From: Rhodobacterales bacterium
GTDB taxonomy: Bacteria; Pseudomonadota; Alphaproteobacteria; Rhodobacterales; Rhodobacteraceae
Direction of reading: 5' to 3'
NCBI GenBank assembly: GCA_003228875.1
Contig: QIGK01000099.1
Location: 1-47,862, forward strand
DNA length: 47,862 nt
Shown here: positions 7,655 to 16,174 of the stretch, piece after piece
Layout: every line of letters begins with the position of its first letter
Numbering within the stretch: position 1 is the first letter of the stretch
Notes under the pieces: model-generated
Told to the model about the DNA's origin: nothing
The model's input: the letters and a program-made list of their open reading frames with translations, nothing else
The model's database searches: none
Program-made: the position numbers and the translations under genes

Positions 7655-7993
7655 TTACAGCGCTTCGTCGCCGGTTTCGCCGGTGCGCACCCGCAGGGCG
7701 GTTTCGACATCCAGCACAAATACCTTGCCATCCCCGATTGATCCGGTTTTGGCGGCGGCGGCCAAGGTTTCGACAACCTGATCGGCCAGATCATCACCAA
7801 CCACCATTTCCAGTTTGATTTTCGGAATATAATTCACCACATATTCGGCGCCCCGATAAATTTCGGTGTGGCCTGCCTGGCGGCCATAGCCTTTGATTTC
7901 TGAGACCATAAGCCCCTGCACCCCGATGCTGGTCAGTGCCTCGCGCACTTCCTCCAGCTTGAAAGGTTTGATAGCTGCGATAATTAGTTTCAT
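7655..7993 (-). CDS. glnK: PII-type nitrogen regulatory protein GlnK
   Basis: A 112-residue PII signal protein that senses 2-oxoglutarate, ATP and ADP and gates AmtB. It starts MKLIIAAIKPFKLEEVREAL. The T-loop (GRQAGHTEIYRGAEYVVNYI) includes Tyr51, the uridylylation site of the family. The C-terminal signature GDGKVFVLDVETALRVRTGE is present. The ATG at 7993 is chosen because GGGGAC precedes it at good spacing; the frame is open another 31 codons upstream, but that part is not PII-like. It is first in the glnK-amtB operon, which supports GlnK rather than GlnB. Confidence 0.96.
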   Translation of the reverse strand: MKLIIAAIKPFKLEEVREALTSIGVQGLMVSEIKGYGRQAGHTEIYRGAEYVVNYIPKIKLEMVVGDDLADQVVETLAAAAKTGSIGDGKVFVLDVETALRVRTGETGDEAL

Positions 7994-8220
7994 AACGTCC
8001 CCGTTTTTGCGATAACTAAGGGCAGCTAGGCGACATAACACCCGCTTGACCAGCCAGATACGCCAAAAACAGTCGGTGTGCCGCATCGATTTGATTAATA
8101 TTTATACACTACCCAATAATTGCTTATCTTTTGAACAAAGCGCAAACCCGCTTATGGGCATTTTCCCCCTCTACAAACGGGTCACAACTCGGTATTCCTA
8201 AGAAAAAACGAGCAGCAGTC

Positions 8221-10371
8221 ATGGCCAGTAAAAAAACCCCACCCCTAAAAGGAGAGCGTCGCAGCCGTGCGGCGCCTGTAAAAAAGAAACCCGTCAAGCG
8301 CAAGAAAGCCGCAAAACGCGCGCCTGCGAAACGCATAAAACCTGCGGTTAAGCGCGGGTTGATGTCCCGCATGATCCGTTGGGTTTTCCGGACCTTTTTT
8401 CGTATCCTGTGGTGGCTGGGCATTCGCAGCGCCATTCTTGGCATGATCGTGTTGGTCGGCTGGGTCGGGTTTTACTTTGTTCAACTGCCGCCGATGGAAA
8501 AACAACTGGACGCCCGCGCCCGTGGCTCTGTTCAACTGATGGACCGCTACGGCGATATATTTGCATGGCGCGGCGAACAGTTTGACGGGACATTGCGGTC
8601 ACAATCGATTTCACCACATCTGCGTAATGCGGTCCTCGCCATCGAGGATAAACGGTTTTATGCCCATTTCGGTATCAGCCCGCGCGGCGTGGCATCTGCG
8701 ATCCGTATCAATCTGTCTGAGGGGCGCGGGCCATTGCAAGGCCATGGCGGCTCTACCATTACCCAGCAGGTGGCCAAGTTGTTGTGCTTGGGTGTGCCTT
8801 ATGAAATCTCATCAGGGTTAAGCGTGGCTGAATATGAGGCAGATTGCCGTCGTGGCTCACTAAGCCGCAAAATAAAAGAAGCGGTTTATGCCTTGGCGCT
8901 AGAGGCGCGATATTCCAAAGACGACATCCTGACCATTTACCTTAGTCGCGCGTTTTTGGGCGCGGGTGCTTATGGGTTTGAGGCCGCCGCGCAGCGGTAT
9001 TTTGGCAAATCCGCAGCTGATCTTGTGCCGGCTGAATCAGCAATGCTGGCAGGTTTGTTAACGGCACCCACCCGTTTTGCCCCGACCAACAACCTTGAAC
9101 GGTCGCAAGAACGGGCCTCGCTAGTTTTGGGCCTGATGGAAGAACAGGGCTATATAACCGAAATTGAGGCCCAAATTGCCCGCGCGCAGCCAGCAGTTCT
9201 TTCGAATTCCGCCCAGGTCTTAACCGGCGAAGATTTTGCAGACTGGGTCATGAACATGAACGGTGATCCGGTATTGCAGGCCTTTACCCGCGACACTTCT
9301 GAGGATGTGCAAATCCTGACAACATTTGACCCAGCTATTCAGGCCGCCGCCGAAGAAGCGTTGGCAGAAATTTTTGAAAACAACGTATCGGATGGTTCTG
9401 AGGCGCAAGCCGCAATTGTGGTGCTTTCCGCAGATGGCGCGGTGCGGGCCATTGTGGGCGGACGGGATATTATTGGTGATTATTTCAACCGCGCCACCCA
9501 AGCCCAGCGCCAGACAGGTTCTTCCTTTAAGCCATTTGTTTACGCTGCCGCATTGGAGGCGGGTTTCAGCCCCAATAATATTGTTGAGGACGCGCCCCTA
9601 ACCATCGAAATTCCAAGACAACGCGACTACAGCCCGCGAAATTATAACAAGGAATATTTGGGCCTGATGACCATGTCACAGGCGATGTCGCGCTCCATCA
9701 ATACAATTGCGGTGCGTATTTCCGAAGAGGTTGGCCGCGAAAGGGTTCGGGCCATGGCCATGGATTTTGGTATCACTTCGGAAATTGCGATTGGCCCATC
9801 GGTGGCGCTTGGCGTGTCGGAATCCAGCCTGCTGGAAATGACCGGCGCTTATGCTGGGTTCCTGAATGGCGGTCGCCTGACCCGCCCCTATGGCATGCTG
9901 GATTTACGGCTTTTGGATGGTTCACGGCCATTGCCGATTTCCAGCCGAACCAATGGCCGCACTATTCTAAGCCAACGCGCTGCGGGATATCTAGTTTATA
10001 TGCTTAATCAAGTTGTTGAAACCGGATCGGGACGGCGCGCGCGCATGGATAGCTGGCAAATCGGCGGCAAAACCGGCACCACACAAGGGGCAAAGGATGC
10101 ATGGTTTATCGGCTTTACCGCTGATTACGTGGCTGGCGTCTGGATGGGGTATGACGATAACACCCCGCTGGTCGGGGTTACAGGTTCGGGCCTGCCCACC
10201 CAAATCTGGCATGAGGTAATGGTGCGCATCCATGAGGGCCGCACCCCGCGCCCATTGCCAATGATCATTCCGCCTGAACCGCGCCCGATTGAACAGGTGG
10301 ACACCCCGATTGAGCAAGAACGCCGAACCCAAAGCATTTTGGATCTGTTGTTAAACGGGCGGTCGAACTAG
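8221..10371 (+). CDS. class A penicillin-binding protein (1A family)
   Basis: A bifunctional cell-wall synthase of about 716 residues. A very basic N-terminal cytoplasmic tail (Lys/Arg/Ala-rich, residues 1-65) precedes one membrane anchor (about 71-88). The glycosyltransferase domain has EDKRFYAHFG (catalytic Glu near 142) and GGSTITQQ (about 176-183). The transpeptidase has SSFK (Ser near 434), SxN as SIN (about 492-494) and KTG (about 617). The frame is open further upstream to 8131, but those residues are not family-like, so the ATG at 8221 is used. Its stop codon overlaps that of the convergent mlaC-like gene in a CTAG. Confidence 0.93.
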   Translation: MASKKTPPLKGERRSRAAPVKKKPVKRKKAAKRAPAKRIKPAVKRGLMSRMIRWVFRTFFRILWWLGIRSAILGMIVLVGWVGFYFVQLPPMEKQLDARARGSVQLMDRYGDIFAWRGEQFDGTLRSQSISPHLRNAVLAIEDKRFYAHFGISPRGVASAIRINLSEGRGPLQGHGGSTITQQVAKLLCLGVPYEISSGLSVAEYEADCRRGSLSRKIKEAVYALALEARYSKDDILTIYLSRAFLGAGAYGFEAAAQRYFGKSAADLVPAESAMLAGLLTAPTRFAPTNNLERSQERASLVLGLMEEQGYITEIEAQIARAQPAVLSNSAQVLTGEDFADWVMNMNGDPVLQAFTRDTSEDVQILTTFDPAIQAAAEEALAEIFENNVSDGSEAQAAIVVLSADGAVRAIVGGRDIIGDYFNRATQAQRQTGSSFKPFVYAAALEAGFSPNNIVEDAPLTIEIPRQRDYSPRNYNKEYLGLMTMSQAMSRSINTIAVRISEEVGRERVRAMAMDFGITSEIAIGPSVALGVSESSLLEMTGAYAGFLNGGRLTRPYGMLDLRLLDGSRPLPISSRTNGRTILSQRAAGYLVYMLNQVVETGSGRRARMDSWQIGGKTGTTQGAKDAWFIGFTADYVAGVWMGYDDNTPLVGVTGSGLPTQIWHEVMVRIHEGRTPRPLPMIIPPEPRPIEQVDTPIEQERRTQSILDLLLNGRSN

Positions 10372-10961
10372 CCGCGCAAGTCAGCAGTCAACCGGTCAAT
10401 ATTTCCGCGACTTCTTGACAGGCGCGCGCGGATTTCTTCGCGCTCCGATGAAATCAGCGAAATGCCCTCAATGATCATATCCAGCATTTTTGTCTGGCCA
10501 GAACCATCCGAAACTTGCCAATCCAGATCAAAAGGCGATTGCCCGACGGATTGCACGCTCGAATAAACCAAAATGCCTTTGCGCCCTGCGTCCTGCGAAC
10601 GGGTTATGGTGATAGAGGCACCGCGATAGGCCCGAAAACGTGCACCATATTTATCAGATAAATAGTCGGTAAAAGCCGCAATAAACGCGGTTTTTTGACT
10701 GGCAGAAATTGTCCGCCACTGCGCGCCCAGAACCAGCCGCGCAATAGTCGGAGAATCAGCGTAAGACGAAAAAACAGTTCGAAACCGCCGCATAATATCT
10801 GCATCGGAGGCGTTGGAATTGATGGTCTCCAAAAAGTCATCAATAATATTTTGCACGAATCGCCTTGCTTGCGGCTCAGTCAATGCAAAAGCGGGCATGG
10901 GCAACGCCAAGGCCGAAGCGCTTAATAGCAGGCTTCTTCGGGTTAATTTATTCAAAGTCAT
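10368..10961 (-). CDS. mlaC: MlaC-like phospholipid-binding ABC transporter protein
   Basis: About 197 residues, matching the MlaC/Ttg2D family of periplasmic phospholipid carriers between the outer-membrane MlaA complex and the inner-membrane MlaFEDB transporter. The signal peptide TRRSLLLSASALALPMPAFA has twin arginines, possibly Tat-type. The body has the family pattern RRFRTVFSSYAD, QWRTISASQKTAFIAAFTDY, and YGARFRAYRG. The ATG at 10961 is favoured because the signal peptide starts there; a longer frame reaches 11006. It overlaps the end of mlaA by 14 bp, so the two are co-transcribed. mlaF, mlaE, mlaD and mlaB are not in this window. Confidence 0.88.
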   Translation of the reverse strand: MTLNKLTRRSLLLSASALALPMPAFALTEPQARRFVQNIIDDFLETINSNASDADIMRRFRTVFSSYADSPTIARLVLGAQWRTISASQKTAFIAAFTDYLSDKYGARFRAYRGASITITRSQDAGRKGILVYSSVQSVGQSPFDLDWQVSDGSGQTKMLDMIIEGISLISSEREEIRARLSRSRGNIDRLTADLRG

Positions 10962-11727
10962 AAGGGTCCTCCAGATCATCAATGGTGGTTTCGCCCGCCA
11001 AAGCATGGCGTTTATTTTGCAAATAGGAAAGCCGCTGGGCTGTGTAACTATCGGCTGATTCGTAAAGCAAAACCTGTATCAAGTCATTATATTCAAAACG
11101 CTGGCCAAGCCGGTTCAGCGCTCTTGCGGTGAATAAATAAGACGCCTGTTCATTCGTCAGCGCATATTTTAATGGATCAATGCCAAAATCAACCATCATA
11201 CCGACCACATCACGAACCGTGCTGGGGCCAAGCAATGGCAATTCAATATACGCCCCTTCGCCAACGCCCCACACTGCCAGTGTTTCGCCAAAATCGGTTG
11301 GCTCGTCAAAAATTCCGATTTCGGCGGCTGGGTCAAACAAACCAGCAATACCAACGGTTGAATTTAACAAAAATCGAACCAGCGTATTGCTCGCCGCATC
11401 GCCATCACCCTGTAATAGATGGTTAACAAACGCGTTGGGCTGGCCAAGATTGGTCACCGCATTGCCAAGAACATACCGGAATTCTTCGGGGATAACATCG
11501 CCATAAACACCGGACAAAGGCGCCAACAATGCCTCATCAACGGCTTTATTAAAGGCATGCACCTCTCGGTTATTGGCCTCGAACGGGTCATATATCTGAT
11601 CTTCCTGAACCGGAGCGTTTGCAGCGCAGCCCGCCAAAACCCCTGCCAATAAAAACAAATGCACGCGCAATATTTCTCTAAATGTCCTGTTCACCCAATA
11701 TGGTCCCGAATTTAATGTCTTAATCAT
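10948..11727 (-). CDS. mlaA: MlaA (VacJ) family outer-membrane lipoprotein
   Basis: About 259 residues. The N-terminus has a hydrophobic stretch ending LAGVLAGCAA, a lipobox with the acylated Cys near residue 34. The mature part begins with YDPFEANNREVHAFNKAVDE, the hallmark of MlaA, and continues through LLNSTVGIAGLFDPA and DFGETLAVWGVGEGAYIELP, then PLLGPSTVRDVVG. MlaA removes misplaced phospholipids from the outer leaflet of the outer membrane and passes them to MlaC. The ATG at 11727 (MIKTL) is chosen; the frame extends to 11796 without a better site. It is divergent from the type I secretion genes and overlaps mlaC. Confidence 0.9.
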   Translation of the reverse strand: MIKTLNSGPYWVNRTFREILRVHLFLLAGVLAGCAANAPVQEDQIYDPFEANNREVHAFNKAVDEALLAPLSGVYGDVIPEEFRYVLGNAVTNLGQPNAFVNHLLQGDGDAASNTLVRFLLNSTVGIAGLFDPAAEIGIFDEPTDFGETLAVWGVGEGAYIELPLLGPSTVRDVVGMMVDFGIDPLKYALTNEQASYLFTARALNRLGQRFEYNDLIQVLLYESADSYTAQRLSYLQNKRHALAGETTIDDLEDPYDFE

Positions 11728-11822
11728 ATAGTTACGCGGATAATAAATATGTAGTCTCGCAGCCAATGTCGATATACACGCTAAGTTAACAGACATGGTT
11801 AATATTGTCGAAAGCGAAACTG

Positions 11823-13562
11823 ATGGATCAGCAACTTACAGCGCGGCAAGGCAAGGCAGAAATGTCGGCGCTTTTAAAAAAGTGGACCTCTTCGATCTTT
11901 TCAATCGGATTGTTCAGCGTGTTTGTAAACCTGCTAATGCTAACCGGCCCGCTTTTTATGTTGCAAATCTATGACAGGGTGCTGGGCAGCCGATCCGTTG
12001 AAACGCTGGTGGCGCTGACCATTCTGGTGGCGCTGCTGTATCTGATCATGGGGGTGCTGGACCATGCCCGAGGGCGTATTGCAGCACGCCTTGGGGCCGG
12101 ATTCCAATCTGATCTGGATGCGCGGGTGTTTGATATTACCATGCGTCAAGCAATAAGTGCTGAGGCGCGTTCAAAACCTGCAACGGGATTGCAAGACCTC
12201 GACGCCATTCAGCGATTGCTTAGTTCACAGGCGTTATTTTCATTTTTTGATCTGCCATGGACCCCGGTGTTTCTGGCGGCGATATTCATTTTTCACCCTT
12301 TGCTGGGCGTGTTGGCGGTTAGTGGCGGTGTGGTGCTGGTGGTTGTTACTTTGCTTAACCAATGGCTGACCCGACAGCCGGTGGGCCGCGCTGCGCAAAC
12401 CAGTGTAAAGGCTGATAACACGGCTGAATCCTTGCGCGCACAGGCTGAGGTGATCCGCGGGCTTGGTATGAATGAAAAAGCCCTCAATCGCTGGAATGCC
12501 AGCCGCTCCGATGCGCTGGATGCGCAAATTCTGGCTTCGGACCGCACCGGTATTTTTACCACAATGTCCAAAACCCTGCGGTTCTTTTTACAAAGCGCCA
12601 TGCTGGCGCTGGGCGCATGGCTGGTGTTGCAAAATGAATTGACCCCGGGTGCGATGATTGCCGGTTCAATTTTACTGGGCCGTGCTTTGGCCCCGGTGGA
12701 ACAGGCAATTGCTCAATGGGGGTTGGTTTTGCGCGCCCGCCAAGGCCGCAAAAACCTGGCAATGCTGCTGGGCAGCACACCGCCTGAGGCACCGCGCACC
12801 GTATTGCCACGGCCAAAGGCCTATCTTGAATTGTCACAGGTTACGGTGCTGCCACCGGGTGAAAAAATCGCCACGCTTCGGGTGATTTCATTTCGGGTAG
12901 AACCGGGGCAGGCTTTGGGTGTGATTGGCGAAAGCGCCTCGGGCAAATCCACGTTGGCGCGGGTGCTGACCGGCATCTGGCAACCGGTTTCGGGCAAGGT
13001 CCGGCTGGATGGCGCGTCGCTGGATAATTATGACCAAAGCAATCTGGGGCAATATATCGGGTATCTGCCCCAAGACGTGACCTTGTTTGAAGGCAGTATC
13101 GCTGAGAATATCGCGCGGCTTGACCCGCAGCCGGATTCTGAAAAAGTAATTGCCGCTGCCAAAAAAGCCGATGCCCATGAGATGATTCTGAAATTGCCTG
13201 ATGGCTATGACACCCAAATCAGCGCCAGTGGCGGGCGGCTTTCGGGCGGGCAGAAACAACGCATCGGGCTGGCCCGTGCCATGTTTGGCGATCCGGTTTT
13301 GCTGGTGCTGGACGAACCCAATTCCAATCTTGATAGCCATGGCGGTGAGGCATTGAATGCCGCCATCCGCGCCACCAAAGCCGAAGGCGGTGCGGTGATT
13401 ATCATGGCCCACCGCCCCTCAGGCATTGCGGAATGTGATCTGGTTTTGCATCTGGATGGTGGCATGGTCAAAGCATTTGGCCCGCGCGACGAAGTGTTAA
13501 AAGGACAGGTGCAAAACTATGCCCAGATTGTCGGCGGCCTTGGCACGAAAGACGCATCATGA
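11823..13562 (+). CDS. type I secretion system ATPase/permease (PrtD/HlyB family)
   Basis: About 579 residues: an ABC exporter half-transporter with an N-terminal membrane domain (about 20-320, including LFMLQIYDRVLGSRSVETL, typical of PrtD) and a C-terminal ATPase. Walker A is GESASGKST, the signature LSGGQKQRIGLARA, Walker B VLLVLDEPNSNLD, and the switch His AHRPS. It has no N-terminal C39-like domain, which places it nearer PrtD than HlyB. The start is uncertain: TTG 11805, ATG 11823 and ATG 11862 are in frame, and only the last has a clear AAGGCAG site. It overlaps the membrane-fusion gene by 4 bp. No outer-membrane TolC or repeat-in-toxin substrate is nearby. Confidence 0.93.
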   Translation: MDQQLTARQGKAEMSALLKKWTSSIFSIGLFSVFVNLLMLTGPLFMLQIYDRVLGSRSVETLVALTILVALLYLIMGVLDHARGRIAARLGAGFQSDLDARVFDITMRQAISAEARSKPATGLQDLDAIQRLLSSQALFSFFDLPWTPVFLAAIFIFHPLLGVLAVSGGVVLVVVTLLNQWLTRQPVGRAAQTSVKADNTAESLRAQAEVIRGLGMNEKALNRWNASRSDALDAQILASDRTGIFTTMSKTLRFFLQSAMLALGAWLVLQNELTPGAMIAGSILLGRALAPVEQAIAQWGLVLRARQGRKNLAMLLGSTPPEAPRTVLPRPKAYLELSQVTVLPPGEKIATLRVISFRVEPGQALGVIGESASGKSTLARVLTGIWQPVSGKVRLDGASLDNYDQSNLGQYIGYLPQDVTLFEGSIAENIARLDPQPDSEKVIAAAKKADAHEMILKLPDGYDTQISASGGRLSGGQKQRIGLARAMFGDPVLLVLDEPNSNLDSHGGEALNAAIRATKAEGGAVIIMAHRPSGIAECDLVLHLDGGMVKAFGPRDEVLKGQVQNYAQIVGGLGTKDAS

Positions 13563-14854
13563 CCCGTAATAAATGGCGCACAAGACGGTTTGTTACACTA
13601 GGAATGCTGGGGCTGCTGGCCCTGTTTGGCGGCCTTGGCTATTGGTCTGCAACTTCGCAAATCGCAGGGGCAATTGTAACCAGCGGCATGATAGAGGTCG
13701 AAAGCAACCGGCAGGTTGTCCAGCACCCGACCGGCGGCGTTGTTGGCGAAATTCTGGTGGATGATGGTGATACGGTTGAAGCAGGCCAAATATTAATTCG
13801 GTTTGACGATGTGCAAACCAGATCAGAGATCGACATCATAGAGGGCCAGTTGTTTGAATTGATCGGACGACAAAGCCGCCTGAAAGCCGAGCGCGATGCT
13901 GTTGATGAAATCATTTTTGATCCTGAACTGGTTGAAGTTGCCCAAAATCCCGATTTTGCCGACATCATGCCCAGCCAAACCCGCTTGTTTAATGCGCGCC
14001 GCCTGACATTGTCCGAAGAACTGGCCCAAATGAACGAACGCATTGTTCAGATCAGCAATCAAATAGATGGCACAGGGGCGCAACTGGCCGCGCAGCAAGA
14101 ACAAATTACGCTGATGCAAGCAGAACTAACCGACCAGCAAAGCCTGCTGGACAAAGGCTTGGTACAGGCAGGCAATGTTTCGGCGTTGCAACGGGCCTTG
14201 GCTGATCTGACTGGCAATGCTGGCGCAATGCAAGCTACCATTGCCCAAAGCCGCGGTCGCATCGCCGAAACGGAAATTGAAATCCTGCGTCTAAAATCCC
14301 AATCAAGAGAAGACGCGATCACCGCCCTAAATGACCTGCAATTCAGCGAGATCGAACTGCGCCAGCGCCGCCTATCGCTGCGCGAAACCCTTGCCAGGCT
14401 TGATGTGCGCGCCCCGCGTGCCGGTGTGGTTCTGGGCTTGCGGTTCTTCTCGGAACGCTCAGTTGTGCAGGCTGCGGAAACTATTCTTTTTATTGTCCCG
14501 CAAGATTCGCCGCTGATAATCAGTGTGCAAATCCCGACCATCGATATTGATCAGGTTTTTGTCGGCCAAGAAGTCAATTTGCGTTTTCCGGCGTTTGACC
14601 AGCGCACCACCCCTGAAATCATCGGCATTGTTGTCAAAATTGCACCGGACGTATTTTTGAACGAGCAAACCGGCCAAAGCTTTTATGCAGCGGAACTGCG
14701 CCCCGCCGAGGGAGAGCTTGAAAAGCTGGAGGGGCTTGAATTGCTGCCCGGAATGCCTGTCGAAAGTTTTATCAAAACCGATGATCGCACCCCGCTGGAA
14801 TACTTGCTGAAGCCTCTAACAGATTATTTTAACCGCGCTTTCCGCGAAAGTTAA
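13559..14854 (+). CDS. HlyD family type I secretion membrane fusion protein
   Basis: A 431-residue periplasmic adaptor, partner of the preceding ABC exporter (ATGA overlap). A short cytoplasmic tail is followed by one membrane helix (about 11-31). Next comes the lipoyl/biotinyl-like half-motif VVQHPTGGVVGEILVDDGD, then a long alpha-helical hairpin rich in Gln, Glu and Leu (about 90-285). The second half of the lipoyl domain is LDVRAPRAGVVLGLRFFSER. The C-terminal beta part includes RFPAFDQRTTPEIIG and PGMPVESFIKTDDRTPLEYL, typical of type I adaptors. It would bridge the ATPase to a TolC-like channel encoded elsewhere. Confidence 0.94.
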   Translation: MTRNKWRTRRFVTLGMLGLLALFGGLGYWSATSQIAGAIVTSGMIEVESNRQVVQHPTGGVVGEILVDDGDTVEAGQILIRFDDVQTRSEIDIIEGQLFELIGRQSRLKAERDAVDEIIFDPELVEVAQNPDFADIMPSQTRLFNARRLTLSEELAQMNERIVQISNQIDGTGAQLAAQQEQITLMQAELTDQQSLLDKGLVQAGNVSALQRALADLTGNAGAMQATIAQSRGRIAETEIEILRLKSQSREDAITALNDLQFSEIELRQRRLSLRETLARLDVRAPRAGVVLGLRFFSERSVVQAAETILFIVPQDSPLIISVQIPTIDIDQVFVGQEVNLRFPAFDQRTTPEIIGIVVKIAPDVFLNEQTGQSFYAAELRPAEGELEKLEGLELLPGMPVESFIKTDDRTPLEYLLKPLTDYFNRAFRES

Positions 14855-14938
14855 AATAATTGTTATCACATCGGTTTTTTGATGTTCCTTGCGTTAAAAT
14901 GGCGTTAGCCTGCGCCAAACATTAGCAAAGGAAACCCC

Positions 14939-15406
14939 ATGTCTGGAAATATCGAAACGCGCCTGAATGATCTTGGCATCACCCTGCCCGAAGCCCCCAT
15001 GCCAGCCGCCAATTATGTGCCTTTTGTGCAATCTGGCAATCTGGTGTTTATTTCCGGCCAAGTCTCAATTGGCGAGGATGGTTTGATTTTAGGTAAGCTT
15101 GGCGAAAACATGTCAGACGCTGATGGTGTTAACGCGGCGCGGCGCTGTGGCATGGCTTTGCTGGCGCAGCTGAATGCCGCCTGCGGTGGTAATCTGGATC
15201 GTGTGAAACGGGTGGTTAAACTTGGCGGTTTTGTCAATTGCACCCCAGATTTCACCACACACCCCACCATTATCAACGGCTGTTCAGACCTGATGGTCGA
15301 AGTGTTTGGCGCTGAAATCGGCAGCCATGCCCGCGCTGCTGTCGGCACGGTTTCATTGCCTTTGGGCGTTGCGGTTGAAATTGAGGGCATTTTTGAAATT
15401 GACTAA
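14939..15406 (+). CDS. RidA family protein (enamine/imine deaminase-like)
   Basis: A 155-residue RidA/YjgF/YER057c family protein. RidA hydrolyses reactive 2-aminoacrylate and related enamines formed by PLP enzymes. This longer subfamily (about 155 residues against about 128 for canonical RidA) starts with ETRLNDLGITLPEAPMPAAN and has VQSGNLVFISGQVS, a GCSDLMVEVFG segment, and HARAAVGTVSLPLGVAVEIE with the conserved Arg. AAAGGAAACCCC lies just before the ATG. It overlaps the start of the glycerophosphodiesterase gene by a few bases and probably leads an operon running to rsmD. Confidence 0.9.
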   Translation: MSGNIETRLNDLGITLPEAPMPAANYVPFVQSGNLVFISGQVSIGEDGLILGKLGENMSDADGVNAARRCGMALLAQLNAACGGNLDRVKRVVKLGGFVNCTPDFTTHPTIINGCSDLMVEVFGAEIGSHARAAVGTVSLPLGVAVEIEGIFEID

Positions 15407-16145
15407 CCTGCCAAGGGACTTTTTGACCAAACCCCTTGCTCATCGTGGCTTACACGGCGGGCAAATACCAGAAAACTCCCGTGCTGCGTTTGTGGCGGCG
15501 GTTGACGCCGGATACGCCATTGAGCTGGACCTGCAATTGTCTGCGGAAGGTGAAGCAATGGTGTTTCATGACTATGACATGAAACGCCTGACCGGCGCAG
15601 CTGGGCCAATCCGGTTGCAAAACGCCGCTGATTTGGCTGATCGGCATTTAAGCAACGGGGAAACGGTGCCAACGCTGGCAGAAATTCTAGAACTGGTCGC
15701 CGGCCGCGTGCCGTTGTTGATTGAGATCAAAGACCAAGATGGCGCGCTTGGTGCCAATGTCGGCGCGTTGGAGGCTCGAACCGCAGAGCTGGTCAACAAG
15801 GCTCGCGGCCCGTTGGCTGTGATGTCGTTTAACCCTTATGCGATTTACGCAATGCAACGCCACGCGCCCGATGTGCCGCGCGGCTTGGTAACCTCTGCAT
15901 TTCCCAAAGCCAGCTGGGGTATGGTCCCGCAATCGCGGCTTGATGATCTTGCAAAAATACCGGATTTTATTGATTGTGGCGCTTGTTTTATTTCCCATAA
16001 CCACAGGCATCTCGATATGGATCGGGTGTGTGAAATTAAAGACACCAGCGCGCCGGTTTTATGCTGGACCATCAAAAACCAGAATGACGAAACCATGGCG
16101 CGGCAAGTCGCAGACAACATCACCTTTGAGGGGTATCTGCCCTGA
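15399..16145 (+). CDS. glycerophosphodiester phosphodiesterase family protein
   Basis: About 248 residues, a GDPD TIM-barrel that hydrolyses glycerophosphodiesters to glycerol 3-phosphate and an alcohol. Signature residues are HRG (LAHRGLHGG), the metal-binding pair in AIELDLQLSAEG, and the catalytic His in MVFHDYDMKRLTG, followed by IKDQDG. No signal peptide is seen, so it is probably cytoplasmic. The frame is open back to 15306 inside ridA, but family-like sequence begins only around LPRDFLTKPLAHRG. I therefore use the TTG at 15399, which overlaps the ridA stop; a TTG two codons earlier is equivalent. A GAGGGC upstream could serve as binding site. Confidence 0.88.
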   Translation: MTNLPRDFLTKPLAHRGLHGGQIPENSRAAFVAAVDAGYAIELDLQLSAEGEAMVFHDYDMKRLTGAAGPIRLQNAADLADRHLSNGETVPTLAEILELVAGRVPLLIEIKDQDGALGANVGALEARTAELVNKARGPLAVMSFNPYAIYAMQRHAPDVPRGLVTSAFPKASWGMVPQSRLDDLAKIPDFIDCGACFISHNHRHLDMDRVCEIKDTSAPVLCWTIKNQNDETMARQVADNITFEGYLP

Positions 16146-16174
16146 CAGCATCCAGCCAAATTGAGGTCACAATT

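Noticed and set aside
7994-8110. sigma-54 promoter before glnK
   Set aside because: A GG...GC pair was seen on the minus strand (TTGGCGTATCTGGC), but the spacing is 8 bases instead of 10, so it does not fit the -24/-12 consensus.
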